64,000 bases of DNA from Clitoria ternatea (GCA_037962975.1 CM075669.1:80396001-80460000); one strand, 5' to 3'; shown: positions 30,877 to 43,137, counted from the first letter of the stretch. Translations and numbers: made by a program. The notes: generated from the sequence alone by a model not told the origin.

Positions 30877-33412
30877 TGAAACATCCTATAAATTTTTAAA
30901 ACCAAAACTGAGGCAGGGAAATTTTTCCCAAAAATAATCCATAAAACAACCAGGAAATTTTTCCAAAAATAACATGTAATCGGAGGGAAAGATAAAATGA
31001 ATGGAAGGGCAGGGGATAGCTTTCCAAAATAAACCATAAGCAACCGGAAGCCCATAAAACAACTGAGCAAAAGAAGGGAAGGAAAAGGAATAAAAGCAGA
31101 AGACCAATCAGCCCAGCGGAAGCACAAGAGCATTCAAGCGAAACCAGTACAACGTGCACTCGCTCAAGCGAGATCCGACTCGCTTGAGCGAGACAGCCCA
31201 ACTCGCTCGGGCGAACACCCCATTGCTTAAGCGAAGTCAACTAAACAACCTTCCCATCCATTCACACTCGCTGGAGCAAATTCTTCATTCACCGAAGCGA
31301 GAAGCCACACTCGGTATTCAATCACTCGGTGTAGGAGTTCCACTCACTCGGGAAACCTATAGACCTTCATTCACTCAGAAGGGGTCCCCACAGTCATACA
31401 TCACTCGGATTATTCCAGCCAGATACACTCGGTAAATATCACCTTATTTACTCGAGGAAAATCATTAAGTCAAGTCCCACTCGGACTTATTCAAATCCTA
31501 ACCACTCGGAATATAGTTCCTCATTCATTCGGATTATATATCATTCATTCGGATTATAAATATCATACACTTAGAATTCATTCCAATCTAAACCATTACA
31601 ACAACTCTCCCCTCAGAAGAGGCTCTCTCGGGGTTTCCACTCGGAATTATCCAAACCCTTTCCTACTCGGGATCTATACATATTTTTCACTTGGAATAAT
31701 CAAGCCTAGCATTACTCGGAAATTCTCCCATTAAATCCCACACAGAATAGGTTCATAAAAAGAGATTTCTCTCAGAATCCTTTAAGTCTTCACCACTCGG
31801 ACAAGAAGGCACGGCCATTTATAGCCTCACTCGGAGATGACTCTCACAACTATGTCTACTCAAAAAATCATTAACTTAGTAATATTCTATCCATCAACAT
31901 CTCTCAGTCTACCCAAACACAAGTCACCAGTATACAACATAAATGTATATACATAATCATACACTCAGAATACTCATTATCTTGACATTATACATTTACC
32001 AATACTTATAATCCCATACAAGTGACACCATGTCTATAATTCTCATAATCAATCCTTATAAATAAATATGTTTAATCATCATTTTACATGAGAATCGGCC
32101 AAGGCTTTAATATAACTATATATAATTGGTACAGCATACTCTATACACTACAACAACATAAATACCCATCACTCGGGTTAAGGCTTTCTCCTCATTCCGA
32201 GTCCGACCTGCACATACTGAAAAATGGTGTAGGGGTGAGTATCTTAGATATTAAATGATAGATACTGACTTGGACTATTCCTCAGTTATGCAACAACATA
32301 AATATACACAGTGACCATTAATAACATACACAATGCCAATCAATCAGGACACACATAAGACATGTTCCGATCAGAATCCAACAGTTATCTCTCGGCTATA
32401 CACACATATCATTTCAATGACATTAACATATACTCATACAATCAGATTTCAATCAACATCAACTGTACATGTACACAGATTAATTCACTCGGATCCGCAT
32501 TCGTGTGTAATCAGTTTTTATTCATTGCAACGTAGGCTCCCAGCCTTTTATTCAGCTCCCAGCTGACTTGGCCATTTTATAGGTACCAAACCGTTTCCCC
32601 ACACATGTGACACCAACGCTCTCAGCGCCAACGGCGGTGTTCACGGGCAGCCTGAGTCCCACTCAAAGGCTTACCTTGAGTCCCACTCAAAAGGATTTCA
32701 CAGCGTCTCACGCTTTTAATAACCGATGGTAGTGTCCCACACTACATGCTCCCAGCATTAACGCATCCCATGCGCCACACGCGGATTGATCACACAAACA
32801 CAGAGTTCATATATATACAGTCTTTCACTTAACTATACATGCATCACATGCAATCGGTATAATACATCATCAGACTCACTAAGTTAACATTTTCTCACAT
32901 GCAGTCAACATTTAAACTCATAATAACCTGCATGCCACACAAGTCACACGGTAATCATCAACAACACTTCAACACATTCTTTCCATGCAACCATTCAATA
33001 TTCTCAAGGCTATTAACATGCATTTCATGCAGTCGGTATTAGACATTATCAGAACTCAATAAATTAATCCAGCAACACATGCATTTCATGGACGGAATCA
33101 GACATGCACCACTCAACACCTAATCATCATATATCCGGGTATCACATATTCTTCATGCAAACACAACACATCAATCGGGACACAAAAACAACAATCGTTA
33201 ACACCCAGAACCCGTCCATAACCCATGCATTTAAGATATAAGATACCCCCTACCTGGAATGAAGATTCCAGGAGCACCTCGAGCAAACAGTGCTGACCAA
33301 TCATCTTTCGACCGCTCCCTCCAACTCACAACCTCTGGGTTCAGACGTTGGACTCCGCACTCAGCATGGAGAATCCGAAGCTGTTTCCACACCCATGAAC
33401 AGTCTGATCTTA
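30877..33412 (-). repeat. Element E: partial LTR of a Tekay-like gypsy element
   Basis: Begins TGAAACATCCTATAAAT, analogous to the TGTGACATCCCAAAAAT terminus of element G, and shares CGGCCAAGGC (near 32100) and a GTGAGTAT block at a comparable distance. This places E in the same orientation (minus) as G. The first part holds CGCTCAAGCGA-type motifs (31135-31300). A long stretch with at least twelve CACTCGG motifs follows (31310-32490). Stretches near 32600-32770 contain repeated GAGTCCCACTCAAA. There is no ORF. It is truncated at 33412 by element F; whether it is a solo LTR or part of a complete element cannot be seen. Confidence 0.65.
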
Positions 33413-33649
33413 TGATAAGTGCTTTATAGTACAATAAATTAGACCTAGTTTGCTTAGGATTTTTATCATTATCCACTGTATTTCCTTTATTTATTGCGAT
33501 TTTTGCTTTCTTTCCACTCTATTCTACTTGGGTATGTTATTTTGCAGAAATTAAGGCAATAAAGGGTCAAAAACAAGAGAAAAACGACCATAAAATGATA
33601 AAAAAACAAGAAGAACAAGCCCAAAGTGGAAATAACTCTCTTTTTATGC

Positions 33650-35065
33650 TGAATTCCGACTCAGAATGCTGAACTCCGACCAAGAATGCTGAATTCCGAC
33701 TCTATATGCTGAATTCCGACTCATAGTGCTGAAATCCGACTCAAAATGACCAAATCCGAGTAGAAGGACTCAAAAATGATCGAATCCGAGTGGAATAACT
33801 CAGAATGGAGCATTGCCGAGTGGAATACTTCACTGTTAAAGGTGATTCTGAGTGAAAAGTTCCTTGTCAAAGCAATTCCGAGTGATATAAATGGCTAACC
33901 CAGTTGGAGGTTCAATGCAGAAAAAGAATGTCTCGATTAGAGGAGAATTCGAGTGGAAGACCCCCTACTGCGACCAATCCGAGTGAAAAAAGGGACTGAC
34001 CTTGAATAGATGCTGCCCAAAGCTATTTTCCGAGTGAAAATATTACTGATTGAAGGGAATCCGAGTGGGAGTTCTCTGATTACAAATAATCCGAGTGAAG
34101 AAATGCTGATTGAAACAAGTCTGAACTATTTTTCTGTGCCAAGCTGCCTCCGATTAGAAAACTCCCGAGTGGTCAAAACTGTTGTCCGAGGAGAAGAAGT
34201 CACTGAAAGAGCAACTGTTGAATAAGGGGGAATCTGAGTGGTTTCATTCAGAGAAATTGGCATTCTCAAGCGGAACAAGGTATTTCCGACCAGGAGTAAA
34301 TCATACTCGGACAGATTCTCACAGTTTCACACTAAGTCCGAGTGAGATCTCTGCAACGAAGAATACCAAGTGAGTTAGGTCAGAAACCTATGTTTCCGAG
34401 CTAAGAGAGATACGGACCCGGAAAGAAATTCAATCAGTCAGATTCCAACCCTTCAAGTGCAAGTTTCTGAGTAAAAGTGGAGGCCATTCCGAGTGAGAAG
34501 TAAGAAGGCACTTCCGAGTGAATGTATCCAAATGAATTTGTCTGAGTGAATTCCAAAGCAAAATCCGAGCAAAGTTTTAACCGAGTGGTTCAAATTCAGA
34601 GACAGCCGAGTGAAAATGGTTAGGAACCGATTGAATAAATTCTGATCCTGAGTGAGTCTTCTATCAGTTCCGAATAAACTCCATGAACCTGAGCCGAGTG
34701 AATGGTTGCAGTCGGTTCTGAGTCCTTCTGCAGTCAATGCTGACTGAATGGCTCAATCAGAGTTAATCTTCAGTCACTCTTCACTCGTCCTTTCATCCAG
34801 CTTCATCACCGACCGGTTCTCCTCCAAACACCGACCCCCAACAACACTGACTGGCTTTCACTCGGATTTGTGTCCAAAGTCACCTTTTCACTCGGTCTTT
34901 TGCACAAAAGGCCTTTTTTTTCCACTCGGATTCTAGAGAGAAGGTGAAAACTGACCCAATTCTTCATAATGCAACACCGTCCAGCACTCAGCAAACCATC
35001 CTCCAGCAAGCTTTCACTCGGATTTTGGAGAAAAGATGAAAACCGACCCATTTTTCCACTCGGAA
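33650..35065. repeat. CCGAGTG/CACTCGG motif field in U3 of element F
   Basis: I count 14 exact CCGAGTG between 33770 and 34710, plus many one-off forms (CTGAGTG, TCGAGTG, CCGAGTA). Then five exact CACTCGG follow in the reverse orientation at 34860-35062. The switch is at about 34780. Spacing is irregular (20-90 bases), so this is a dispersed motif and not a simple tandem repeat. The first part is repeated in the 3' LTR. Confidence 0.88.
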
Positions 35066-35274
35066 TTTGCCCAACTGAATAAATCCAAGCACCAAATTAT
35101 TGGAAATATTAAAATAATGTAATTTGGGACAGTTGGAAGTCACATGCACCGAAAGTTTTCTCCCACTTGACACCATCCAGGCTGTCTCCAAGCTGTGATG
35201 GTAGGGCTGCTGAGAAGAAGACAATTGCACCAACTGGCAATGCGTTTTCCAAGCTGACTTCTTCCCTTCCTTTG

Positions 35275-35286
35275 CCTATAAAAGGG
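35275..35286 (+). promoter_or_regulatory. LTR TATA box of element F
   Basis: CCTATAAAAGGG lies just after the motif field. A CT-rich tract begins about 50 bases later, as in many plant leaders. Confidence 0.65.
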
Positions 35287-36395
35287 AACACGGACAGCAC
35301 CACCAAGGCATCAATTCCATCAGCATTAATTCCTCTTCTTTCTTCTCTCTCTTTTGTTTTCCTTTTCTTTCTTTCTCTTCCGTCCTTCTCTTTCTTTCTT
35401 TTCATTTTTTTTACTTCGTTCCTTTTCCTTTCTTTTTCGTTTTAATTTCTCTTTTTATTTTCTTTTTCTTTATTTTATTTTAAGAGTTGTGAATTGTAAA
35501 AGTGAGTTGTTTAAATTTGTAATTGGTGGAGAATACTGCAACAAGGAAATACAGTGGTAAATTATTCTGAGCTTTTGGAGAAACCCGTAAGTCTTTATTT
35601 TTACCATGTCTTGTATGTTTTATTTTTCCATTATTTATATGAATTTGAATTATTTCATGAATAGCTAAAATTAATTATCTTGGGATAAAAGGGGTATGAT
35701 AATATTTTATTTTAATGTTATTTTGACTTAGAATTAAATAAATTTTTATTTTCCATTTAGTTCAATTATGCTCAATGCTTTTAGTAATTCCTAACAAGAA
35801 CCTAAATGATAAAACTGTATACTTGCGGGTATATTAGTAAGTTTAGGTAATAAATAGAATCGAGAGATTTATTTTTACCGAAAAGGTTTGAACTAAACCT
35901 AAGATTTTTGAAATGCTTTTTTGTGACCTCGGTAAAACCGTGAAAGTAATCAAAATTCTTTTGAGGAAATAAAAGGGGTTTTCATAAAACGATAATGGGC
36001 CTTTCTGAGGATTAAGCAGCGCTTTCCATAGGTTAGGTACATTAATAGGATTCCGAGAGGAACATATTAATTAGCTTTTGGAAAATTCGCCTTGGAAAAC
36101 TTAATTCGATTCTTATTTATGAAAAGTTAAAATTCATTAACATAAAATAGAGTCGTAATCCCCCGAAATCCCAAGATATTCTCAACTCTGATTTTTAAGT
36201 GTCAAGTAAATTTTATTTTTATATTTATTTATATTCTGTGCAACTTTGTGCTTTATTTTATAAAAATCTTAAAAATCAATTGTGTGGATAATTAAATTTC
36301 AATATGCTGGTACTTTGAACACAGTCCTTGTGGAGAACGATAATCTTTTATATTACGCGACATAACCCGTGCGCTTGCGGGTTCTGTCAAGTTTT

Positions 36396-36413
36396 TGGCG
36401 CCGTTGCCGGGGA
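36396..36413 (+). other. tRNA-Asp primer-binding site of element F
   Basis: TGGCGCCGTTGCCGGGGA is an exact complement of the 3' end of plant tRNA-Asp, six bases after the LTR end. This primer is characteristic of Athila. Confidence 0.88.
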
Positions 36414-36584
36414 CTGTTGTCCCTCAAATATCGGCAATATTGAAATTCAATTAGATCATACTTGTTAATATTTTTATTTTTATTTATTTTTAATTTTGTT
36501 TGTAATTTTGTATTTTGTTCTTTATTTTGTGTATCTGTTGTTGTTTTATTTTTGTGATAATTTGTTTTAGTTGTCATTTATTTT

Positions 36585-37703
36585 ATGTGACGAAGCCGTA
36601 GTGTCGATCTAAACTTAGGATTTGACCCTGAGATAGAACGTACCCTTAGAGCTTTGAGAAAACAACAAAAACAACAAAAAGAACAAAAAGAAAAACAAAT
36701 GGCAGACCAACATAGACCCTTAAGAGATTTTGCCGCTCCAAATACAAATGGAAGAGGATCCAGCATCCTTAAACCCATAGTGGAGGCTAACAATTTTGAA
36801 TTGAAGCCTTCACTACTCTCAATGGTTCAACAAAACCAATTCGGAGGATTACCCTCCGAAGATCCAAATCTTCACCTTCAAATCTTTCTTTAATACTGTG
36901 ACACCCTAAAGATGAACGGAGCTACCAATGATGCCATTCGCTTAAGACTTTTCCCTTTCTCCTTAAGAGATAAAGCGAGAGCGTGGTTATACTCTCTTCC
37001 TGAAGGATCCATCACGACTTGGGAACAATTGTCCAGTGCTTTTGTCAATAAATGGTACCCAAGGAACAAGACTGATGTGCTGAGAAAACAAATCATCAAT
37101 TTTTCATAAAAAGATGATGAATCCTTGTATGAAGCCTGGGAAAGATACAGGGAGATGCTGAGAGAATGTCCTCACTATGGGATAGAAAGGTGGTTGACAA
37201 TCCATATTTTCTATAATGGACTAACTTCTACACAAAAGATCTCTTTAGATGCTGCAGCTGGAGGAGCCTTCATGAGTAAAAATGTTGATGAAGCTGAGAA
37301 CCTGATTGAGGAAATAGCTCAAAACACTCACCAGTGGAACTCTGAAAGAGGATTACTTGCTAAAACACCAGGTAAGTATTCTGTTGATGCTCTTTCACTA
37401 CTTTCTGCCAAAGTTGAAGCATTAACATTAAAACTTGATAAAATAGGGTCAACAGGTGCTACTAATATTGTTTGTGAAGTTTGTGGTGTTTCAGGACATG
37501 GAGCTACAAATTGCCATTTAGCAATGACCCCTAATCAAGAACAAGAAATGCATCAGGTGGATGCTATTGGAAACTATGGTGGAAATTATCAAGGTAACTA
37601 CAGACCTCCACAAGGTCCACCTGGCTTCCAAAATAGGCCACCTCAATTCCAAAGTAACTACAAACCTCAACAAGGAACCTATATTCCACAAAATCAAAGC
37701 TAG
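36585..37703 (+). pseudogene. gag: Gag of element F with internal stops
   Basis: One reading frame starts at ATG 36585, whose second codon is TGA. It continues SVDLNLGFDPEIERTLRAL, the gag core (RLRLFPFSLRDKARAWLYSL, ITTWEQLSSAFVNKWYP) and FYNGLTSTQKISLDAAAGGA. Further in-frame stops are at about 36891 and 37107, and the last at 37701-37703. A single zinc-knuckle-like CEVCGVSGHGATNC lies at about 37477-37520. The C-terminus is rich in Gly, Pro, Asn and Gln (NYGGNYQGNYRPPQGPPG). The frame then shifts by one base into pol. Confidence 0.85.
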
Positions 37704-37711
37704 AATCCTTA

Positions 37712-39262
37712 ATGGAGACATTTGTAGCTACTCAACTTAAACAAAATGATGAATTCTCTGATGTAATAAAAAACTTGGCTTCAAAAGTGGACTCTTTTGC
37801 CACTCACAACAAAATACTGGAAAATCAAATTGCCCAACAAGCCTCCTATTCTCAAAGAGCACCGGGAACATTTCCTGGGAAACCAGAGGCTGGACCATCT
37901 AACCAAACCAAGGTTGTCACTCTTAGGAGTGGTACTCAATATGATAGGCCAGTAGACAAGACTGCAAAGGAGGAAAAGAAAGTAGATGAATCTTTATCTC
38001 ATCCAGTAATTAAAGAAGAGAAACCACAAGAAAAGAAGGAGGAGATTAAGCCATATCAACCTCCCATTCCATTTCCTCAGCGCTTAGCCAAAGCAAAGTT
38101 GGACAAACAATTTGGTAAGTTCCTTGATGTTTTAAAGAAATTGTATATTAATATTCCTTTTACAGATGCTTTACAGCAAATGCCCACATATGCAAAGTTC
38201 CTGAAGGATATTTTGTCCAACAAAAGAAGACTAGAGGAAGATGGTATAGTTGCACTTACTGAAGAGTGCAGTGCTCTAATTCAAAAGAAACTTCTACCCA
38301 AGCTCCAAGATCCAGGTAGTTTCTCTATTCCTTGCATGATTGGTGACATGAATATAGATAAAGCATTGTGTGATTTAGGAGCGAGTGTGAGTTTAATGCC
38401 ATTATCTGTTGCTGAAAAGTTAGGATTGGGTGAACTAAAACCTACTAGGATGTCTTTACAATTGGCTGATAGATCTGTAAAATATCCTGTAGGAATTTTA
38501 GAGGATGTTCCTATTAAGATAGGAAAATTTTTTATACCTGCTGACTTTGTTGTGCTTGAAATGGATGAAGATTCTTTGATTCCTATTATTTTAGGCAGAC
38601 CATTTTTAGCAACTGCAACTGCAGGTGCTGTGATCGATGTCAAGAATGGTAAGTTGTCTCTAACTGTTGGAGACCAAAAGGTTGATTTCAACTTGAAAAA
38701 TTTTTTAGAAAAACCTTATAATGATGTTTGCTATACTGTGGATTTTTTCGAACAAGTGGTAAAGGAAGCAATCCTTCCTAATGACCCACTTGAAACTGTT
38801 TTCATGATTGAGCCGACAGAAACATCTAATTGCTCTGAGGCCCCACATGATACTGAGGTCATGTGTGACAAAGTGGTAAGCCCTAATGTGGAATTAAAAC
38901 CTTTACCAGCTTTTTTAAGGTATGAGTTTATTGGCCCTAATTCCACATATCCTGTGATTATTAATGCTAAATTAAATCCATCTGAAACTAAAAAACTTTT
39001 GAAACAACTTAGGTTGTATAGAAAGGTAATAGGTTATACAATGGATGATATCAAAGGGATTAGCCCTTCTCTTTGTATGCACAGGATTACTGTAGAAGAT
39101 GAAAGTAGGACCACAGTAGAACCACTTAGGAGATTAAATCCTAAAATGCAAGAAGTGGTTAAAAAGGAAATTTTGAAATTGCTTGATGCTGGAGTCATAT
39201 ATCCTATTGATAGTAGTAAATGGGTAAGTCCTGTCCATGTGGTGCCTAAAAAGGGGGAATAA
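37712..39262 (+). pseudogene. pol: Protease and RT N-terminus of element F
   Basis: Open for 516 residues: a gag tail and linker with a Lys/Glu-rich stretch, then the aspartic protease (IPCMIGDMNIDKALCDLGAS; DLGAS near residue 224), ILGRPFLATA, and the start of RT (EILKLLDAGVIYPIDSSKWV, VHVVPKKGE). The frame ends at 39262 after a run of five G; the next ORF continues the protein in another frame with no gap in homology, so one base appears lost in this run. Confidence 0.85.
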
Positions 39263-39264
39263 CT

Positions 39265-40566
39265 GTGATTGAAAATGATAAACATAACTTGATTCCTACT
39301 AGGATTGTCTCTGGTTGGCGCATGTGCATTGATTATAGGAAGTTAAATAGCGCCATGAAAAAAGATCATTTTCCCCTCCCTTTTATTGATCAGATGCTTG
39401 AAAGACTTGTGAAACACTCTTATTTCTATTATTTGGATGGGTATTCAGGTTTTCATCAAATTCCCATTCATCCATCTGATCAAGAAAAGACTACCTTCAT
39501 TTGCCCTTATGGGACTTATGCTTACAGACGTATGCCTTTTGGTTTATGTAATGCACCTGTGACTTTTCAAAGGTGTATGCAAGCAATTTTTTCTGATCTT
39601 ATTGAAAATGTGATGGAAGTCTTTATGGATGATTTTTCAATGCATGGTTTGGATTTTGATAATTGTTTAAAAAATTTGTGCCAAGTCTTGCAGTGTTGTG
39701 AAGAAACCAATTTGGTTCTAAATTGGGAAAAATGCCATTTTATGGTAAGAGAAGGCATAGTTCTTGGACACCTGGTGTCTGAGAGAGGTATAGAAGTTGA
39801 TAAGGCTAAAGTGGAAGTAATTGAAAAATTGCCTCCACCCACAAATGTGAAAGGTATTCAGAGTTTTCTTGGACATGCAGGGTTTTACCGTAGGTTCATT
39901 AAAGATTTCTCCAAGATCACAAAGCCTCTTACAACTCTTCTGGGTAAGGATGTACCTTTCAATTTTGATTCATCTTGTATGGAAGCTTTTTGCAGGATTA
40001 AGCAAGCTCTAATCTCTGCCCCCATCATGCAACCACCTGATTGGAAACTCCCATTTGAGTTAATGTGCGATGCGAGTGATTATGCAGTGAGGGCTGTATT
40101 GGGGCAAAGAAAGGATAAAAAGCTCCATGTAATTCATTATGCCAGCCGGACGCTAGATGATGCTCAGGTAAATTATGCCACAACTGAAAAAGAACTGTTA
40201 GCTATTGTCTTTGCTTTTGATAAATTTAGATCTTACTTGGTAGGTTCACATGTTACTGTTTACACTGACCACTCTGCCATTAAGTATCTATTGAATAAAA
40301 AGGAAGCAAAGCCTAGATTAATTAGGTGGATTCTAATATTGCAAGAATTTGACTTGGAAATTAAGGACAAGAAGGGTACCGAGAACTTGGTCGCTGACCA
40401 TCTATCTAGGTTGACATCTGAAAAAGAACAAATAGATAATATTCCCATCAATGAATCTTTTCCAGATGAACAACTCTTGAATCTTAGTATCCAACGTGTT
40501 CCTTGGTATGCTGATTTTGTAAATTTTCTTGCATGTGGTATCTTACCTCCTGATCTTAGCTTTTAG
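39265..40566 (+). pseudogene. pol: RT and RNase H of element F
   Basis: WRMCIDYRKLNSAMKKDHFP, GYSGFHQIPIHPSDQEKTTF and FMDDFSMHG (the YxDD position with Phe) identify RT. RNase H follows with MCDASDYAVRAVLGQRKDKK, TEKELLAIVFAFDKFR, YTDHSAIKYLL and NLVADHLSRL. The frame ends in two adjacent stops (TAG TAA, 40564-40569) where homologous proteins continue, and the same frame reopens immediately as RKKFYADVKHYYWDEPLLFK. Confidence 0.85.
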
Positions 40567-40569
40567 TAA

Positions 40570-41679
40570 AGGAAAAAGTTTTATGCAGATGTCAAGCATT
40601 ATTATTGGGATGAACCACTCCTTTTCAAGCAATGTGCAGATGGTATGATTCGGAGATGTGTTTCACAAGATGATGTCCATGCTATCTTGGATCATTGCCA
40701 TTCTCTTTCCTGTGGAGGGCACATGAGCACCTCCAAGACAGCCGCTAAAGTATTACAAGCTGGGTTCTATTGGCCAAATATTTTTAAGGATGTAAGTAAG
40801 TATGTTCTAACTTGTGATGCTTGCCAAAGAACAGGTAACATTGGTAAGAGACAAGAAATGCCATTAAATACCATTTTAGAAGTTGAATTGTTTGATGTAT
40901 GGGGTGTTGATTTTATGGGTCCCTTTCCCTCTTCCTTTGGAAATCAGTTCATATTAGTGGCAGTTGACTATGTGTCAAAATGGGTGGAAGCCATTGCTTC
41001 ACCCCATTCCGATGCTAAAACTGTTATTAAACTTTTCAAGAAAATAATATTTCTAAGGTTTGGGGTCCCAAAATGTGTTATAAGTGATGGAGGGTCTCAT
41101 TTTATTGAGAAAACTTTTCAGACCCTTCTAAAGAAATATAGAGTTAGACATAAGGTTGCTACACCTTATCACCCACAAACTAGTGGACAAGTTGAGGTAT
41201 CCAATCGGGAAATTAAAAATATTCTTCAAAAAGTGGTGAATACATCATGTAAGGATTGGTCTATTAAGTCAGATGATTCCTTATAGGCGTATCAAACCGC
41301 ATATAAAACTCCCATTGGAACCACACCTTTTAAGCTAGTATATGGGAAGCCCTGTCATTTACCTGTTGAGCTAGAATATAAATCTTTTTGGGCTGTTAAA
41401 ACTCTTAACTTTGATCATAAGGCTGCAGGTGAACAAAGATTGTTGGAATTAAATGAGCTTGAAGAACTCCGTCTAGATGCATACGAAAATGCCAGAATTT
41501 ATAAAGAAAAAACCAAACAATGGCATGACCGTCACATCCAACGGAGAACATTTAATCCAGGTGATATGGTTTTACTTTTTAATTCCAGATTGAAGCTTTT
41601 TCCAGGTAAACTGAGATCCCGATGGTCGGGACCATTCAAGGTGACAAAAGTCTTTCCCTTCGGAGCTGTCGAACTATAG
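40570..41679 (+). pseudogene. pol: Integrase of element F
   Basis: Zinc region HSLSCGGHMSTSKTAAKVLQ ... TCDACQRTG, then catalytic Asp in VWGVDFMGPFP, Asp in VISDGGSHF and Glu in SGQVEVSNRE. The frame is interrupted by TAG at 41284-41286, continues as AYQTAYKTPIGTTPFKLVYG, and keeps the C-terminal RWSGPFKVTKVFP segment before another TAG at 41677-41679. Both stops sit where homologues have Trp. All three catalytic residues survive, so damage is recent and limited to nonsense changes. Confidence 0.85.
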
Positions 41680-41807
41680 AGCGAGAAATCTGGTACATTT
41701 AGGGTAAATTGACAGAGAGTAAAGCACTATCTGACAGGTCAACCAATACAACAAGCAAGTGACTTGGACTTGTTTGATGCTCCTGATGAGTAAATCTAAA
41801 CGGTGAG

Positions 41808-41854
41808 AAGTCTGGCTGAAGACTTAAAACTTAGCACTGATAGGGAGGTAACCC
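41808..41854 (+). promoter_or_regulatory. Hairpin 1 (GTCTGGCTGA...) and GGGAGGYAACCC box, element F
   Basis: Stem AAGTCT/AGACTT with loop GGCTGA, then AAAACTTAGCACTGATA and GGGAGGTAACCC. The homologous block is at 58523-58570 in element H with a compensatory change in the stem. Role unknown to me. Confidence 0.6.
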
Positions 41855-41964
41855 TATAAAAAGTTGTTATTTCATTTTAAGTTTAAAAAAAAAACCCAAC
41901 TATGTCAACTGCTGGTTTGGGGTTACTACAGGTAAGTTTTCTTATACTTTTATCATCCATTTTA

Positions 41965-42004
41965 ACATTGAGGACAATGTCAAATTCTGGTTTGGGGTGG
42001 TAGG
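41965..42004 (+). promoter_or_regulatory. Internal AGGA-loop hairpin with polypurine-tract-like box, element F
   Basis: Stem ACATTG/CAATGT around AGGA, then 10 bases later GGTTTGGGGTGG. This repeats the architecture found at the real 3' LTR boundary 1.1 kb downstream. Confidence 0.55.
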
Positions 42005-43098
42005 TAAGAAAACTTAACTGTTTTGTTTACGTTGTGTGATTTTCATTTTATTATGCATGTGTGTTTTCCTTGATTTGTTTATAATCTTGTAATTTACCAT
42101 GATTGCATGATAAATTTACCTTGAACACAAGGCTAAAGTATCTAAGGATCCCAAAATTTTGAGTAAAATTTTCAAAATTTGATTGTTTAAATGCCAAATA
42201 AATGCTTAAATGAACCTTATGTGATTAAAATTTTCTTTGAAAAGACTTTCCATGGTTAGACTTGAGCAAAAATGGGTTGTTTATCAAACAAATTTTCAAA
42301 ATCCATATTTTCTTGATTGAGTGAATCTCATAGTCATTAATATTCTAGAACTTGTTTTTCAACCGATTCAAAATGGTTTTTGATTATATGTCTTAGGATG
42401 ATAAAGGCACAATTAGGTCTTATTCTTAAGCCTCAGAATTTTGTATAATTTGACCCCTAGTTGCCCCTTTTGAGCCTAAAAGTGAAAATTTTTCCTTGAA
42501 AGCCTTTCATTGACTGATATTCTCTTAATGGTGAAAAAGTTGGAAATTTAGTGGAGCAAAGAAATAAAAAAGGACTTAAGAAAAATATGTATTGAATGTA
42601 AAGAAAAACAAGAAAAAGAAAAAGAAAATAAAAATAAAAAAAATCAAAAGGATGATATTGAATGAATTCCAAAAAAGTCCATAAAAATTCAAAAATTTGC
42701 TCTGTTAAATTTATGATGATAATTTGAATCATTCATGACTGTTAAAGCCCTTTTGTATTCCATTTTTCTTGAAATTCCTACCTTAACAATACAACCCAAG
42801 GCCACATTACAACCTTTGAAAGACCTTTAGACTTTGACATATTTTCTATCTAAACTGTGGAGTTTCTGGTTTATTAACAAGCTTATGGTAATATTTTTTG
42901 ACTATGATGATTTGAGAGATACACAAACCTTGAAACACTTGAGTGAAAATTGTGAGAAGAGTATCTCAAGTCTTGACATTGAAAATTAATTCACATAAGT
43001 AAATTAAAATTGGCATTTGAATAAATCTTTTTCTTTGTTTTGGATTCCTTAATTTATTAAGCTTAGTGTTTTCTGTATTTTATCTTGTGAATATGGTG

Positions 43099-43137
43099 AT
43101 TGCTTGAGGACAAGCAATGTTTTGGTTTGGGGTATTT
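43099..43137 (+). promoter_or_regulatory. Terminal AGGA-loop hairpin and polypurine tract, element F
   Basis: Perfect 8-base stem ATTGCTTG/CAAGCAAT around AGGA (43099-43118), then GGTTTGGGGTATTT directly before the 3' LTR. The second-strand primer should be the G-rich part. Confidence 0.7.

Larger units (their letters stand above)
33413..36389 (+). repeat. 5' LTR of element F (2977 bp)
   Basis: Starts TGATAAGTGC and ends ...GTTCTGTCA, six bases before the primer site. The first kilobase aligns with 43138-44212. It carries a dense CCGAGTG motif field, a TATA box at 35275 and a pyrimidine-rich tract (35335-35460). The downstream 0.9 kb is AT-rich U5 sequence without ORFs. Confidence 0.92.
41680..43137 (+). 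other. 3' untranslated region of element F
   Basis: There is no ORF. It holds hairpin 1 (41808-41825) with GGGAGGTAACCC (41843-41854), GCTGGTTTGGGG (41911), an AGGA-loop hairpin plus CTGGTTTGGGGTGG (41965-42004), a purine-rich stretch around 42600-42650 and the terminal hairpin with polypurine tract (43099-43137). Related Athila elements often carry an env-like ORF here; none is visible. Confidence 0.75.

Noticed and set aside
35167..35560. Overlapping ORFs rich in Phe, Ser and Leu
   Set aside because: Products of the CT-rich leader downstream of the TATA box in element F.
36396..36413. tRNA-Asp-like sequence considered as part of a tRNA gene
   Set aside because: Only the 3' 18 bases are present, at the LTR boundary; it is a primer-binding site.
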